Origin: DATJWY01 sp035500775
GTDB taxonomy: Bacteria > Pseudomonadota > Alphaproteobacteria > Acetobacterales > Acetobacteraceae
DNA: 7,725 nucleotides
Assembly (NCBI GenBank): GCA_035500775.1
Contig: DATJWY010000294.1
Coordinates: 1 to 7,725, forward strand
Direction: 5' to 3'
The notes below the pieces were generated by a model. It made no database searches. It saw nothing but the letters and a program-made list of their open reading frames with translations, and was not told the DNA's origin. The translations under genes were made by a program, and so were the position numbers. Below, piece by piece: positions 1-5,352 of the stretch (positions are counted from its first letter, which is position 1; each line of letters starts with the position of its first letter).

Positions 1-56
1 AAAGGATTCCAAAGGCTTAGCCTTTGGCGGGGTCCAGGGGCGGAGCCCCTGGCCTT
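1..56 (+). repeat. Twin-hairpin dispersed element, copy 1
   Basis: The element reads AAAGGATT, then hairpin A (9-16 pairs with 20-27, loop TTA), spacer CGGGGT (28-33), hairpin B (34-41 pairs with 45-52, loop GGA) and a CCTT tail. Both stems are perfect 8-bp palindromes. A second copy lies in inverse orientation at 4299-4354 with the same architecture, spacer and tail. The outer boundary is uncertain because the copy begins at the window edge. I recall similar GGGGTCCAGGGGC-type palindromes scattered between genes in Acetobacteraceae genomes, so a REP-like intergenic family is likely. There is no strong T-tract on the plus side, so it is not a clear intrinsic terminator in that direction. Confidence 0.85.
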
Positions 57-130
57 ACCCTCCGCGTCAAACTGCGGCAGAACATCCCCGGCCGCCATTC
101 CACCGCCCCTATCGGAGATCCCCCATCCCG

Positions 131-871
131 ATGCCGTCCGCCCCGGCCTGGCCCGTCTACCCCGCCGCGCCCACCCTGCGCGCCCGCGTCACCCGCCCGA
201 CGCCGGAACTCCCCTCGGCGCTGGACGCCGAAATCGAGCGTCTCTGGCAGGAAGCCCGCCGCGAGACCCCCGCTTTGTTCAACGGCCGCGTCTTCAGCGT
301 CGACCGCATCACCCCGGACCTCCTGGAAGGCCACTGGACCGAATACCGCCGCGTCACCGCCCAGTTCCGCGCGCCGGAATTGCGGCCACAGCTCGATCTG
401 CGCCCGCTCGCCGTGTGCGGCGTGCTGCATGGCCCGGGCGGCGTGGTGTTCGGCCGGCGGGAGGCGCGCGCGGCCTATCAGGCGGGATACTGGCAACTCC
501 CGCCCGCCGGCAGCGTCGATTCCGGCGCCGCCCTGCCGGATGGCGACGTGGATCTACACCGCCAGCTCCTCACCGAACTGCGCGAGGAACTCGGCCTGAA
601 CCCGGCGGACATCGTCTCGGTAACGCCGCTCTGCCTGGTCGAGCATTCCGGCAGCGGCGTGCTGGATCTCGGCTGCGCCCTGGAAACCAGGCTCCCGGCC
701 GATGCCATCCGCCGCGCGCATCGCGAGCGGGGCAATGGCGAATACGAGGCGCTGGAGATCGTGCCGGAAGCCGCGCTCGCCGCGCATGTCGCGGCGCTGG
801 GCGAGGCGCTGGTCTGGTCCGCGCATCCTTTCCTGGAACATTGGCGCGCGCGTCAGTTCCAGATGTCGTGA
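131..871 (+). CDS. Nudix hydrolase family protein
   Basis: 246 residues. Nudix enzymes cleave a nucleoside diphosphate linked to another group (X), using metal ions held by glutamates of the Nudix box. The fold appears to start near residue 92 (RPLAVCGVLH). The box spans about G127 to L156 and ends TELREELGL, so the three metal-binding glutamates E149, E152 and E153 are present. It is divergent: the usual Arg before the first Glu is T148, and the G-x5-E spacing is broken by about 7 extra residues (AALPDGDVD region). An N-terminal extension of about 90 residues, including LEGHWTEYRR, precedes the fold and may contribute to substrate choice. ATG at 131 is used; GGAG at 114-117 is 13 nt away, a long spacing. 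The gene is convergent with the macro-domain gene. The substrate cannot be read from sequence; a nucleotide-sugar or ADP-ribose type is plausible. Confidence 0.82.
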   Translation: MPSAPAWPVYPAAPTLRARVTRPTPELPSALDAEIERLWQEARRETPALFNGRVFSVDRITPDLLEGHWTEYRRVTAQFRAPELRPQLDLRPLAVCGVLHGPGGVVFGRREARAAYQAGYWQLPPAGSVDSGAALPDGDVDLHRQLLTELREELGLNPADIVSVTPLCLVEHSGSGVLDLGCALETRLPADAIRRAHRERGNGEYEALEIVPEAALAAHVAALGEALVWSAHPFLEHWRARQFQMS

Positions 872-914
872 ACGCAACGCAATCGGGCGCGCGCGGCGGA
901 TGTCCGTGGCGTGA

Positions 915-1427
915 TCAGCCGTCCCGCGCCAGCGCCTTATTGTAAAGCCGCAGCATCGCATCGTCGAAACAGGCGAAGGTCACCGTCTCCGGCAGCGGCG
1001 TATCGCGCAGGAAGCGCCGCGCCTCCCGCACCGCGATCTCCGTCGCCTCGCGCGGCGGATAGCCGTAAACCCCGCAACTGATCGCCGGAAACGCCACGCT
1101 CGCCAGCCCGTGAATATGCGCGAGCGCCAGACTTTCCCGGTAGCAATTCGCCAGCAATTCCGGCTCGTTCTTCCGCCCGCCGTGCCAAACGGGCCCGACG
1201 GTATGGATCACATGCCGCGCCGGCAGGTTGTGGCCGCGGGTGATCCGGGCCTGTCCGGTGGGACAGCGGCCGACCCGCCGGCATTCCTCCAGCAATCCGG
1301 GTCCGGCGGCGCGGTGGATCGCCCCATCCACCCCGCCGCCGCCGAGCAGCGAGGGATTGGCGGCATTGACGATGGCATCGACGTCGAGCTTCGTGATGTC
1401 GGCGATAACGGCGCGCAGTGTTGGCAT
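915..1427 (-). CDS. ymdB: Macro-domain protein, O-acetyl-ADP-ribose deacetylase (YmdB-type)
   Basis: 170 residues, close to the 177 of E. coli YmdB and similar over its full length. Members bind ADP-ribose and remove the acetyl group from O-acetyl-ADP-ribose; some also remove ADP-ribose from proteins. Seen directly: ADITKLDVDAIVNAAN (residues 9-24), GGGGVDGAIH (29-38), HTVGPVW (75-81) and the phosphate loop SCGVYGYP (117-124). N24 and D34 sit where YmdB has its catalytic Asn25 and Asp35. The reading frame extends to a GTG at 1511, but homology starts at MPTLRAVIAD, so ATG 1427 is chosen. No Shine-Dalgarno precedes it, and the mRNA may be leaderless (see 1437-1461). It is a cytosolic single-domain protein, separated from the phage-like genes by 134 bp and facing the Nudix gene across a 43-bp convergent gap. 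Confidence 0.93.
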   Translation of the reverse strand: MPTLRAVIADITKLDVDAIVNAANPSLLGGGGVDGAIHRAAGPGLLEECRRVGRCPTGQARITRGHNLPARHVIHTVGPVWHGGRKNEPELLANCYRESLALAHIHGLASVAFPAISCGVYGYPPREATEIAVREARRFLRDTPLPETVTFACFDDAMLRLYNKALARDG

Positions 1428-1436
1428 GTAAGGCAG

Positions 1437-1461
1437 AACCGCGTTCCCGCCCCAGGGTTCC
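1437..1461 (-). promoter_or_regulatory. Possible EcfG-like promoter upstream of the macro-domain gene
   Basis: On the minus strand, GGAAC (1461-1457) is followed after 16 nt by GGTT (1440-1437). The alphaproteobacterial general-stress sigma factor EcfG recognises GGAAC-N16/17-cGTT, so this matches except for one base of the -10. The -10 ends 9 nt before the ATG at 1427, giving a leader of a few bases at most, which agrees with the missing ribosome binding site. A chance match is possible in GC-rich DNA. Confidence 0.3.
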
Positions 1462-1488
1462 CATTCCTGGTTCCCGCCCGGCGGGAGC
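1443..1488. repeat. Three GTTCCC repeats (GGGAAC on minus) plus hairpins
   Basis: GTTCCC occurs at 1443-1448, 1457-1462 and 1470-1475, start to start 14 and 13 bp apart. A short stem CCAGG/CCTGG (1452-1456 with 1466-1470) encloses the middle copy. A near-perfect palindrome at 1470-1488 (core TCCCGCC-C-GGCGGGA) overlaps the third. The block lies upstream of the macro-domain gene and could be a set of protein sites or simple sequence drift. The remaining gap up to 1561 is GC-rich and shows no gene. Confidence 0.45.
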
Positions 1489-1561
1489 GTTCCACGCCGG
1501 GCGTCCCCCACGCGGAGCGACAGCCGCCAGACCCTGCCGGGCCCGGCGACCCGCCCCGCCG

Positions 1562-1819
1562 TCAGTGCTGCGGAGCGCTTTGCGGCCGGGCGCTTTCCAC
1601 CGCCTTCACCACTTGCACCGCGTCCGCGGTCAGCGCGCCGGCCGCCGAGCGCGCCGCCGAATTATCCGGCAGCGCCATGCCGAGCACCCCGCTCACCAGC
1701 AGCGGCGCCGCCGTGTCCAGCGTCACCTGATGCGTCAGCAGCGCCACCAGCGTGCCGCACAGGGCGGAAAATCCGGTCACCGTCGTCGGCTGCCGGGCCC
1801 ATGCCAGAATCGATTGCAT
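1562..1819 (-). CDS. Small two-helix membrane protein, candidate holin
   Basis: 85 residues. Two hydrophobic stretches can be seen, about residues 13-28 (TVTGFSALCGTLVALL) and 36-50 (TAAPLLVSGVLGMAL), joined by a short loop. They are followed by LPDNSAARSAA and a polar C-terminal tail of about 35 residues. Size, topology and placement downstream of an endolysin-bearing cassette fit a phage holin, which would open the inner membrane so that the cytosolic GH108 enzyme reaches peptidoglycan. I recognise no specific holin family motif, so the role is inferred. The frame is open to 1906, but ATG 1819 has a strong AAGGAG 8 nt upstream, and the upstream extension is Arg-rich and overlaps a hairpin region. 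Alternative: an uncharacterised phage-associated membrane protein. Confidence 0.72.
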   Translation of the reverse strand: MQSILAWARQPTTVTGFSALCGTLVALLTHQVTLDTAAPLLVSGVLGMALPDNSAARSAAGALTADAVQVVKAVESARPQSAPQH

Positions 1820-1827
1820 TTTTCTCT

Positions 1828-1833
1828 CTCCTT
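1828..1833 (-). promoter_or_regulatory. Ribosome binding site fixing the start at 1819
   Basis: Minus-strand AAGGAG, 8 nt before ATG 1819 and within a purine-rich GGAGAGAGAAAA run. It is the best Shine-Dalgarno in the window and rejects the longer reading from 1906. Confidence 0.85.
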
Positions 1834-1858
1834 GCCTCGTGGAAACCAAACCCGTCAT

Positions 1859-1971
1859 CCCGGAGCGGCGCTCCATCCCGCCGCGCCGCTCCGCGCTCCG
1901 GGTCACACGCGCCGCCGCCCACCATCCCGGCGTGTGAAACTGCTCCGCAAAAATCAGGATCCTTGCGAAGC
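1859..1971. other. Three consecutive stem-loops between SGNH and holin-like genes
   Basis: The 156-bp gap between the SGNH stop and the next start holds three inverted repeats in a row. Stem 1: 1859-1867 with 1894-1902, 9 bp, perfect. Stem 2: 1903-1910 with 1930-1937, TCACACGC, 8 bp, perfect, directly abutting stem 1. Stem 3: 1942-1950 with 1963-1971, 9 bp with one G-U pair in minus-strand RNA, starting 4 nt after the SGNH stop codon. Stem 1 has a competing 9-bp pairing, 1862-1870 with 1884-1892. No U-tract follows on either side, so these are not standard intrinsic terminators. They may set mRNA 3'-end stability, reduce read-through into the holin-like gene, or be a dispersed palindromic element. 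Confidence 0.65.
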
Positions 1972-1975
1972 GGCA

Positions 1976-3760
1976 TCAGGGCTGGAACATCGCCGCGCTC
2001 AGCAGCCCGGCATTGATCACCGCCTGATGCAGCGGCGCGGAGGGATGCACCCCGTCCGCGCTCGCCGCCCCCAGATCGACCCGCCACTTCCCCGACCCGC
2101 CCGGATCGGCGACGACCTGATCGACATCGATCACCCCGCTGCACCCGAGCCCCGCGCCGCTCGTCCGCAGGTAAGTGTTGTATTGCTGGCGCTGCGTCTC
2201 CGCCGCCGAGTCACCCGGGTTCTGCGATCCGAAGTTCAGCTTCGCCCCCGACGCGATCGTCGCCGTCGTCGCGTTGGAAAGCCCGACGGCGAGCGTCACC
2301 CAGTTCGCCGAGGTCACGGTTGTCCCCGCCGGAATGCCGGTGCCGGACACCGAGTCCCCGGCCGCGATCCCGTTCATCTGGCTGACCGTCACGCTCGTCG
2401 CCCCGGCCGAAGCGGTAGCGGTCAGCGCCGGCGTCGCCACCGTCCAGGCCTGATTGCCGAGCGTGATCCAGCCATCATTGCTCTGCGTCGTCGGCGGCAC
2501 GGTGAAGCACCAGACACGCTTGCCGGCCTGGACGTAGCGTTGCGCGATCTGCGCGATCGAGGCCTGCACCGTGCTCGCCGGCAGACTGAACGAACTGATG
2601 TCGTTGCGCCCATCCTCCAGCAGCACATCGGTGATGCCGGTATCGACGGAGAGCGCGTACTGCCCGTCGCCATGCCCGGCGAGCCCCGCCGCCGTGGTCG
2701 AGCCGCGCGCGGCGGTGATGAACGGCACCTTCGCCTGCCAGAGCGCGCGCTGGACGTAACCCTGCAGCCCGGTCGCGGGGTCGGCATTGTCGCCGGTCCC
2801 GGCGGCGATACTGTCGCCGAGCACCAGCACCGCCCCCGGCGGCATCACCCCGGCGGGCAGCGTCACCAGCCCAAGCACCGCGACCGGACACCAATACCCG
2901 CCGCCGGTATTGCCCAGCGCCACTGGCGTCATCGTCTGGTCGTTGAGCGTGGTCGAGCGGCTGTCGAACTCGCCGGTCAGGCGCGAGCCGGTGCCGGGAT
3001 AATCCATCAGCTGCATCCCGGTGCCGCTGAAATTCGCTGCCGTACGCACGAAGAATTCCGTTCCCGGCGGCAGCTCCACCCCAACCGGATCGGAGGTGAC
3101 GACATCATGCCCCGGCTCGATGGTGAATTGCCGCCGCCCGCCGAACTTCACCGGCACGAAGGCGCCGGAGAAGGTGAAGGGCTGCCCCGCCGCCGTCGCC
3201 GCCGTGGTGCCCGTGCTCAGCGACACCACCGTCCCCGACGGCGCATTGCCCCCGCCGCTGACGAAGGAATTGGCGACGTTGGTGACATAGGTATTGGCCG
3301 CGACGCCGCCGCCGCTCGAACTCACGAGCTGGCCGAGGCTGATCGCGTTCGCCCCCACCGAGGTCGCGCTGAGATTGATCGTCGTCGCCCCGTTCGCGCC
3401 CGTGCCGTTCTGATACACGGTCACGCTGTTCGACGAGGGCACATAGACCGAGGCCACGCCGGTCGCCGTCACCGGCCGGTCCACCTCGCCCTGCTGCGGC
3501 ATGTCGAAGGCGGCATAGACGAGCCGCACCGCCGTCACCGTCCCCCAGCTCGGCGTGACGCACGCCACCTGGTCCATCACCGCGGTGTTCGTGTTGTCGA
3601 ACCAGGCGGCGGAACCATTTACGCCGCGCCGCGAGCAGATCGGCAGCCAGACCTGCCGCCCGCCAAGCTGCCGCAGGCTGCGCGACGGGATGGTTACGTT
3701 GGCGAAGCCATCGCCCGGCAGCAGCAACAGCGCGAGCAACGCCAGAAAAATGCGCCGCAT
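1976..3760 (-). CDS. Secreted SGNH/GDSL-type esterase, phage-associated, with two inserted beta modules
   Basis: 594 residues. SGNH hydrolases cleave ester bonds, often acetyl groups on glycans. The blocks are visible: GDS at 315-317 (nucleophile S317), a block II Gly at G353 (ARGSTT), GRND at 384-387 (N386), and DGVH at 569-572 (D569, H572). Residues 1-20 form a signal peptide (hydrophobic LALLALLLL, possible cut after GFA). Residues about 30-300 hold a beta-rich N-terminal part containing LGGRQVWLP and GVELPPGTEFFVRTA. Two similar Gly/Thr/Val-rich modules occur, about 131-199 and 445-511. The second sits between blocks III and V, inside the catalytic domain. ATG 3760 is 4 nt after the previous stop, and GGGAAGG (3775-3769) is spaced 8 nt from it. 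The placement suggests a polysaccharide-deacylating accessory to the spike. The substrate is unknown. Confidence 0.85.
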   Translation of the reverse strand: MRRIFLALLALLLLPGDGFANVTIPSRSLRQLGGRQVWLPICSRRGVNGSAAWFDNTNTAVMDQVACVTPSWGTVTAVRLVYAAFDMPQQGEVDRPVTATGVASVYVPSSNSVTVYQNGTGANGATTINLSATSVGANAISLGQLVSSSGGGVAANTYVTNVANSFVSGGGNAPSGTVVSLSTGTTAATAAGQPFTFSGAFVPVKFGGRRQFTIEPGHDVVTSDPVGVELPPGTEFFVRTAANFSGTGMQLMDYPGTGSRLTGEFDSRSTTLNDQTMTPVALGNTGGGYWCPVAVLGLVTLPAGVMPPGAVLVLGDSIAAGTGDNADPATGLQGYVQRALWQAKVPFITAARGSTTAAGLAGHGDGQYALSVDTGITDVLLEDGRNDISSFSLPASTVQASIAQIAQRYVQAGKRVWCFTVPPTTQSNDGWITLGNQAWTVATPALTATASAGATSVTVSQMNGIAAGDSVSGTGIPAGTTVTSANWVTLAVGLSNATTATIASGAKLNFGSQNPGDSAAETQRQQYNTYLRTSGAGLGCSGVIDVDQVVADPGGSGKWRVDLGAASADGVHPSAPLHQAVINAGLLSAAMFQP

Positions 3761-3764
3761 CGCC

Positions 3765-4232
3765 TCAGCCTTCCCAGGCGGAGATCGTCACGCTCACCGG
3801 CGCATAGACCGTGATCGCGCCGGTGTTGACGAAATTGCCGCTCTCGAACAGCGTCCCCGCCGGGAAATAGGCGCAGTCCGGCAAATTCGGCCCCGCCGTG
3901 CCGCCGACGCGGTTGACCCAGATGCCGGTCGATTGCGGCGCCTGGAACGAGAGGTAGTGACGCTGCGTGTTGGCCGGGAAGAGCTGCGTGCTCGTCACGG
4001 CGGCCACGGTCAGCGAACGCGAGATCATCATCCCGCCATAGGGCGCGGCGGTCACGGAAAGCGGATTCGCCGCCGTGCCGCACGGCACCGCGCCATTGCC
4101 GGCGGCGCAATGCAGCGTCACCGCCTGCGACCGGCTGAGACCGTCCGGCATGAAATACGAGGATTGCGCTTGAGCGCGCGCGGGCAGAGCCAGCACCGCC
4201 AGGGCGGCGCCGGCGCGAAGCATCCGGTGCAT
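3765..4232 (-). CDS. Small secreted beta-rich protein of phage-like locus, unknown function
   Basis: 155 residues from ATG 4232 (ATG 4223, three codons in, is equally possible). The N-terminus is a signal peptide: RMLRAGAALAVLALPARAQAQ, with likely cleavage after ARA or AQA. The mature part is rich in short alternating strands, e.g. RHYLSFQAP, GIWVNRVGG, ITVYAPVSVTISAWEG. It has three cysteines (42, 51, 120) and no catalytic motif I recognise. The C-terminal pattern, from RHYLSF through IWVN and FPAGTLFESGNFV to the VTISAWEG end, resembles small beta-sandwich proteins found beside phage tail genes, but I cannot name a family. No Shine-Dalgarno precedes either start. The frame is open to 4331, but that stretch is Arg/Pro-rich and overlaps the hairpin element. 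Its stop lies 4 bp before the SGNH start, so the two are probably co-translated and may act together outside the cytoplasm. Confidence 0.75.
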   Translation of the reverse strand: MHRMLRAGAALAVLALPARAQAQSSYFMPDGLSRSQAVTLHCAAGNGAVPCGTAANPLSVTAAPYGGMMISRSLTVAAVTSTQLFPANTQRHYLSFQAPQSTGIWVNRVGGTAGPNLPDCAYFPAGTLFESGNFVNTGAITVYAPVSVTISAWEG

Positions 4233-4298
4233 GGGTGGAGCATCCCTATAAGGCGGCAGTCGCATGGCCATGGGGCTGCCGGATCGTCGTGAAGTGGG

Positions 4299-4354
4299 AA
4301 GGCGAGGGGCGCTGCCCCTCGACCCCGTCAAAGGCGGAGCCTTTGAAATCCTTT
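4299..4354 (-). repeat. Twin-hairpin dispersed element, copy 2 (inverted)
   Basis: Read on the minus strand: AAAGGATT (4354-4347), hairpin A (4346-4339 with 4335-4328, loop TCC), spacer CGGGGT (4327-4322), hairpin B (4321-4314 with 4310-4303, loop AGC) and CCTT. This matches copy 1 (1-56) step for step. Hairpin A changes an outer C-G pair to T-A, and hairpin B changes a C-G pair to G-C, so pairing is preserved on both sides. On the plus strand, hairpin A is followed within 7 nt by a T-rich run ending CTTTATTTTTC (to about 4361), so it could stop plus-strand transcripts. In the direction of the flanking genes no T-tract follows. It lies between the endolysin and the secreted beta protein. Confidence 0.88.
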
Positions 4355-4390
4355 ATTTTTCTTGGCTGTATTGAAAGCCAGCGCGGGGGT

Positions 4391-4921
4391 TCAGACGCCG
4401 TATGTCTCAGGCCGTATCATCGCCAGCGCCGCATCCCGGCGCCGCGCCGTGCGCGCCAGCCAGCCGCGGCCGAACGTGGCGAAGCCGGGCAGGGCGCGGT
4501 AATGCGCTTCCTGCCGCGCGGCGAGGCATTCAACCAGCGCCGCCGGATCCTCCCGGCCGGCGAATCCGAGCGTCACCGCGCCGATGAACCCGTCCGCCGC
4601 CGTGCCGACCGCCTCTTGCAACTGCAGCGCCGCGCGGCCTGTCCCGGCATTGACGCCGAAATCGAACACCATCAGATCGACCCCGGCCGGCAGCCCGTCG
4701 CAGCGCAGCCGGTTCCAGTAGCGCACGCCATAGATCCCGGCCGCCGCCTCGCGCGTCAGCGCCCGCAGCGCATCGGCACCGAGTCCGGGATCGCCCCGCC
4801 AAAGCCGCAACGTGGCGAGGGTGATACCCATGTTGGTCGCCCCGCCCGGATCGCGCGGATCATCGACGAAGCCGCCTTCCTCGCGCAGGGTGAAGGTGAG
4901 GCACGCGGGAAAAGACGTCAT
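4391..4921 (-). CDS. Endolysin, GH108 family N-acetylmuramidase
   Basis: 176 residues, a normal length for the family. It hydrolyses the glycan strands of peptidoglycan during phage lysis. The N-terminal GH108 domain is clear: REEGGFVDDPRDPGGATNMGIT (in parts, residues 13-34), where E15 before GG is the expected catalytic acid. A conserved core follows: YWNRLRCDGLP (69-78), FDFGVNAG (87-94), LQ, and DGFIG near 110-114. The C-terminus, about 125-165, with ARQEAHYRAL and FGRGWLARTARR, fits the peptidoglycan-binding domain usual in these enzymes (PG_binding_3 type). No signal peptide or membrane segment is seen, so a holin would be needed. ATG 4921 overlaps the stop of the coiled-coil gene as ATGA, and GGAGGG (4932-4927) lies 5 nt upstream. 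The same enzyme type serves phages and alphaproteobacterial gene transfer agents. Confidence 0.93.
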   Translation of the reverse strand: MTSFPACLTFTLREEGGFVDDPRDPGGATNMGITLATLRLWRGDPGLGADALRALTREAAAGIYGVRYWNRLRCDGLPAGVDLMVFDFGVNAGTGRAALQLQEAVGTAADGFIGAVTLGFAGREDPAALVECLAARQEAHYRALPGFATFGRGWLARTARRRDAALAMIRPETYGV

Positions 4922-5352
4922 TGCCGCCCTCCAGGTCCGGAAATCCAGCGTAGCAGCGGATCGATGAAACAGAGCGCGACGCTGCCCGCCGCGCTGACCG
5001 TGAGCAGAACGCCGACCGCGCGCGCGCGCAGCGCCATGATCTCCGCCACCGGCTTGCGCATTTCCGCGAGCGCCGCGGTCAGCTCCTCGGTCGCGTGCGT
5101 GCCGGCGGCGGTGGTGGTCTTGAGCGCATCGACATCCTGCCGCACGGTGAGCAGCCCGTTATTGAGCTTCTCCTCCAGCCAGCGATGCTCATGCTGCCCG
5201 CGCTCCATCTCGGCGCGCACCAGGTCGATCTGCTTTTCGAGCGATTTCAGCCCGCTCAGAACCTCGCCCATCTGCTGACAGAATTGCGCGAGGTCGATCC
5301 CCAGGCCACCGCCGGAGGAGCGCGCGAAGTCAGGCAATGCTGAGCACTCCAT
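4918..5352 (-). CDS. Coiled-coil protein with C-terminal transmembrane helix, phage lysis-region
   Basis: 144 residues. The central part, about 20-110, is predicted helical, with heptad-like hydrophobics (LSGLKSLEKQIDLVRAEME, then LEEKLNNGLLTVRQDVDALK). It is followed by one membrane segment at about 113-131 (VGVLLTVSAAGSVALCFID) and a short tail LLRWISGPGGRQ. The topology would be a cytoplasmic coiled coil anchored at its C-terminus. Such proteins commonly sit directly upstream of endolysins in alphaproteobacterial prophages and can be holin-like or structural, but I recognise no defined family. ATG 5352 overlaps the end of the spike gene by 23 bp, with TGGAAC (5362-5357) as a weak ribosome site. 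Met28 (5271) is an alternative start but lacks a site. The stop overlaps the endolysin start (ATGA), which implies coupled translation. Confidence 0.8.
   Translation of the reverse strand: MECSALPDFARSSGGGLGIDLAQFCQQMGEVLSGLKSLEKQIDLVRAEMERGQHEHRWLEEKLNNGLLTVRQDVDALKTTTAAGTHATEELTAALAEMRKPVAEIMALRARAVGVLLTVSAAGSVALCFIDPLLRWISGPGGRQ

Noticed and set aside
872..914. Bidirectional terminator between the convergent Nudix and macro-domain genes
   Set aside because: The 43-bp gap is GC-rich, but I found no convincing stem followed by T residues on either strand.
415..945. Alternative plus-strand frame overlapping the Nudix gene
   Set aside because: It is Arg/Gly-rich with no motif; the Nudix box lies in the 131-871 frame.
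1428..1511. N-terminal extension of the macro-domain gene to GTG 1511
   Set aside because: The added 28 residues are Gly/Pro/Trp-rich and have no counterpart in YmdB proteins; homology begins at the ATG at 1427.
1418..3814. Long plus-strand open frame (798 codons) opposite the SGNH gene
   Set aside because: The product is an Arg/Pro/His/Gly-rich mixture with no domain, as expected antisense to a GC-rich gene. The minus-strand SGNH frame has a signal peptide and all catalytic blocks.
3555..4292. Plus-strand open frame opposite the small secreted protein
   Set aside because: It is an Arg/His-rich shadow with no ribosome site. The minus-strand gene has a signal peptide and a tight junction with the SGNH gene.
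4247..4331. Sigma70-type promoter for the secreted pair (TTGACG at 4331-4326, TTATAG near 4251-4246)
   Set aside because: The two boxes are about 74 bp apart, far beyond the 16-19 bp allowed, and the TTGACG is part of the repeat stem.
4299..4354. Intrinsic terminator for the endolysin transcript
   Set aside because: In the minus direction hairpin B is followed by CCTTCCC, with no T-tract. Only the plus direction has a T-rich run, and no plus-strand gene precedes it.
4235..5278. Plus-strand open frame opposite the endolysin and coiled-coil genes
   Set aside because: Composition is Arg/Ala-rich without recognisable motifs; the opposite strand encodes clear GH108 motifs and coupled starts.
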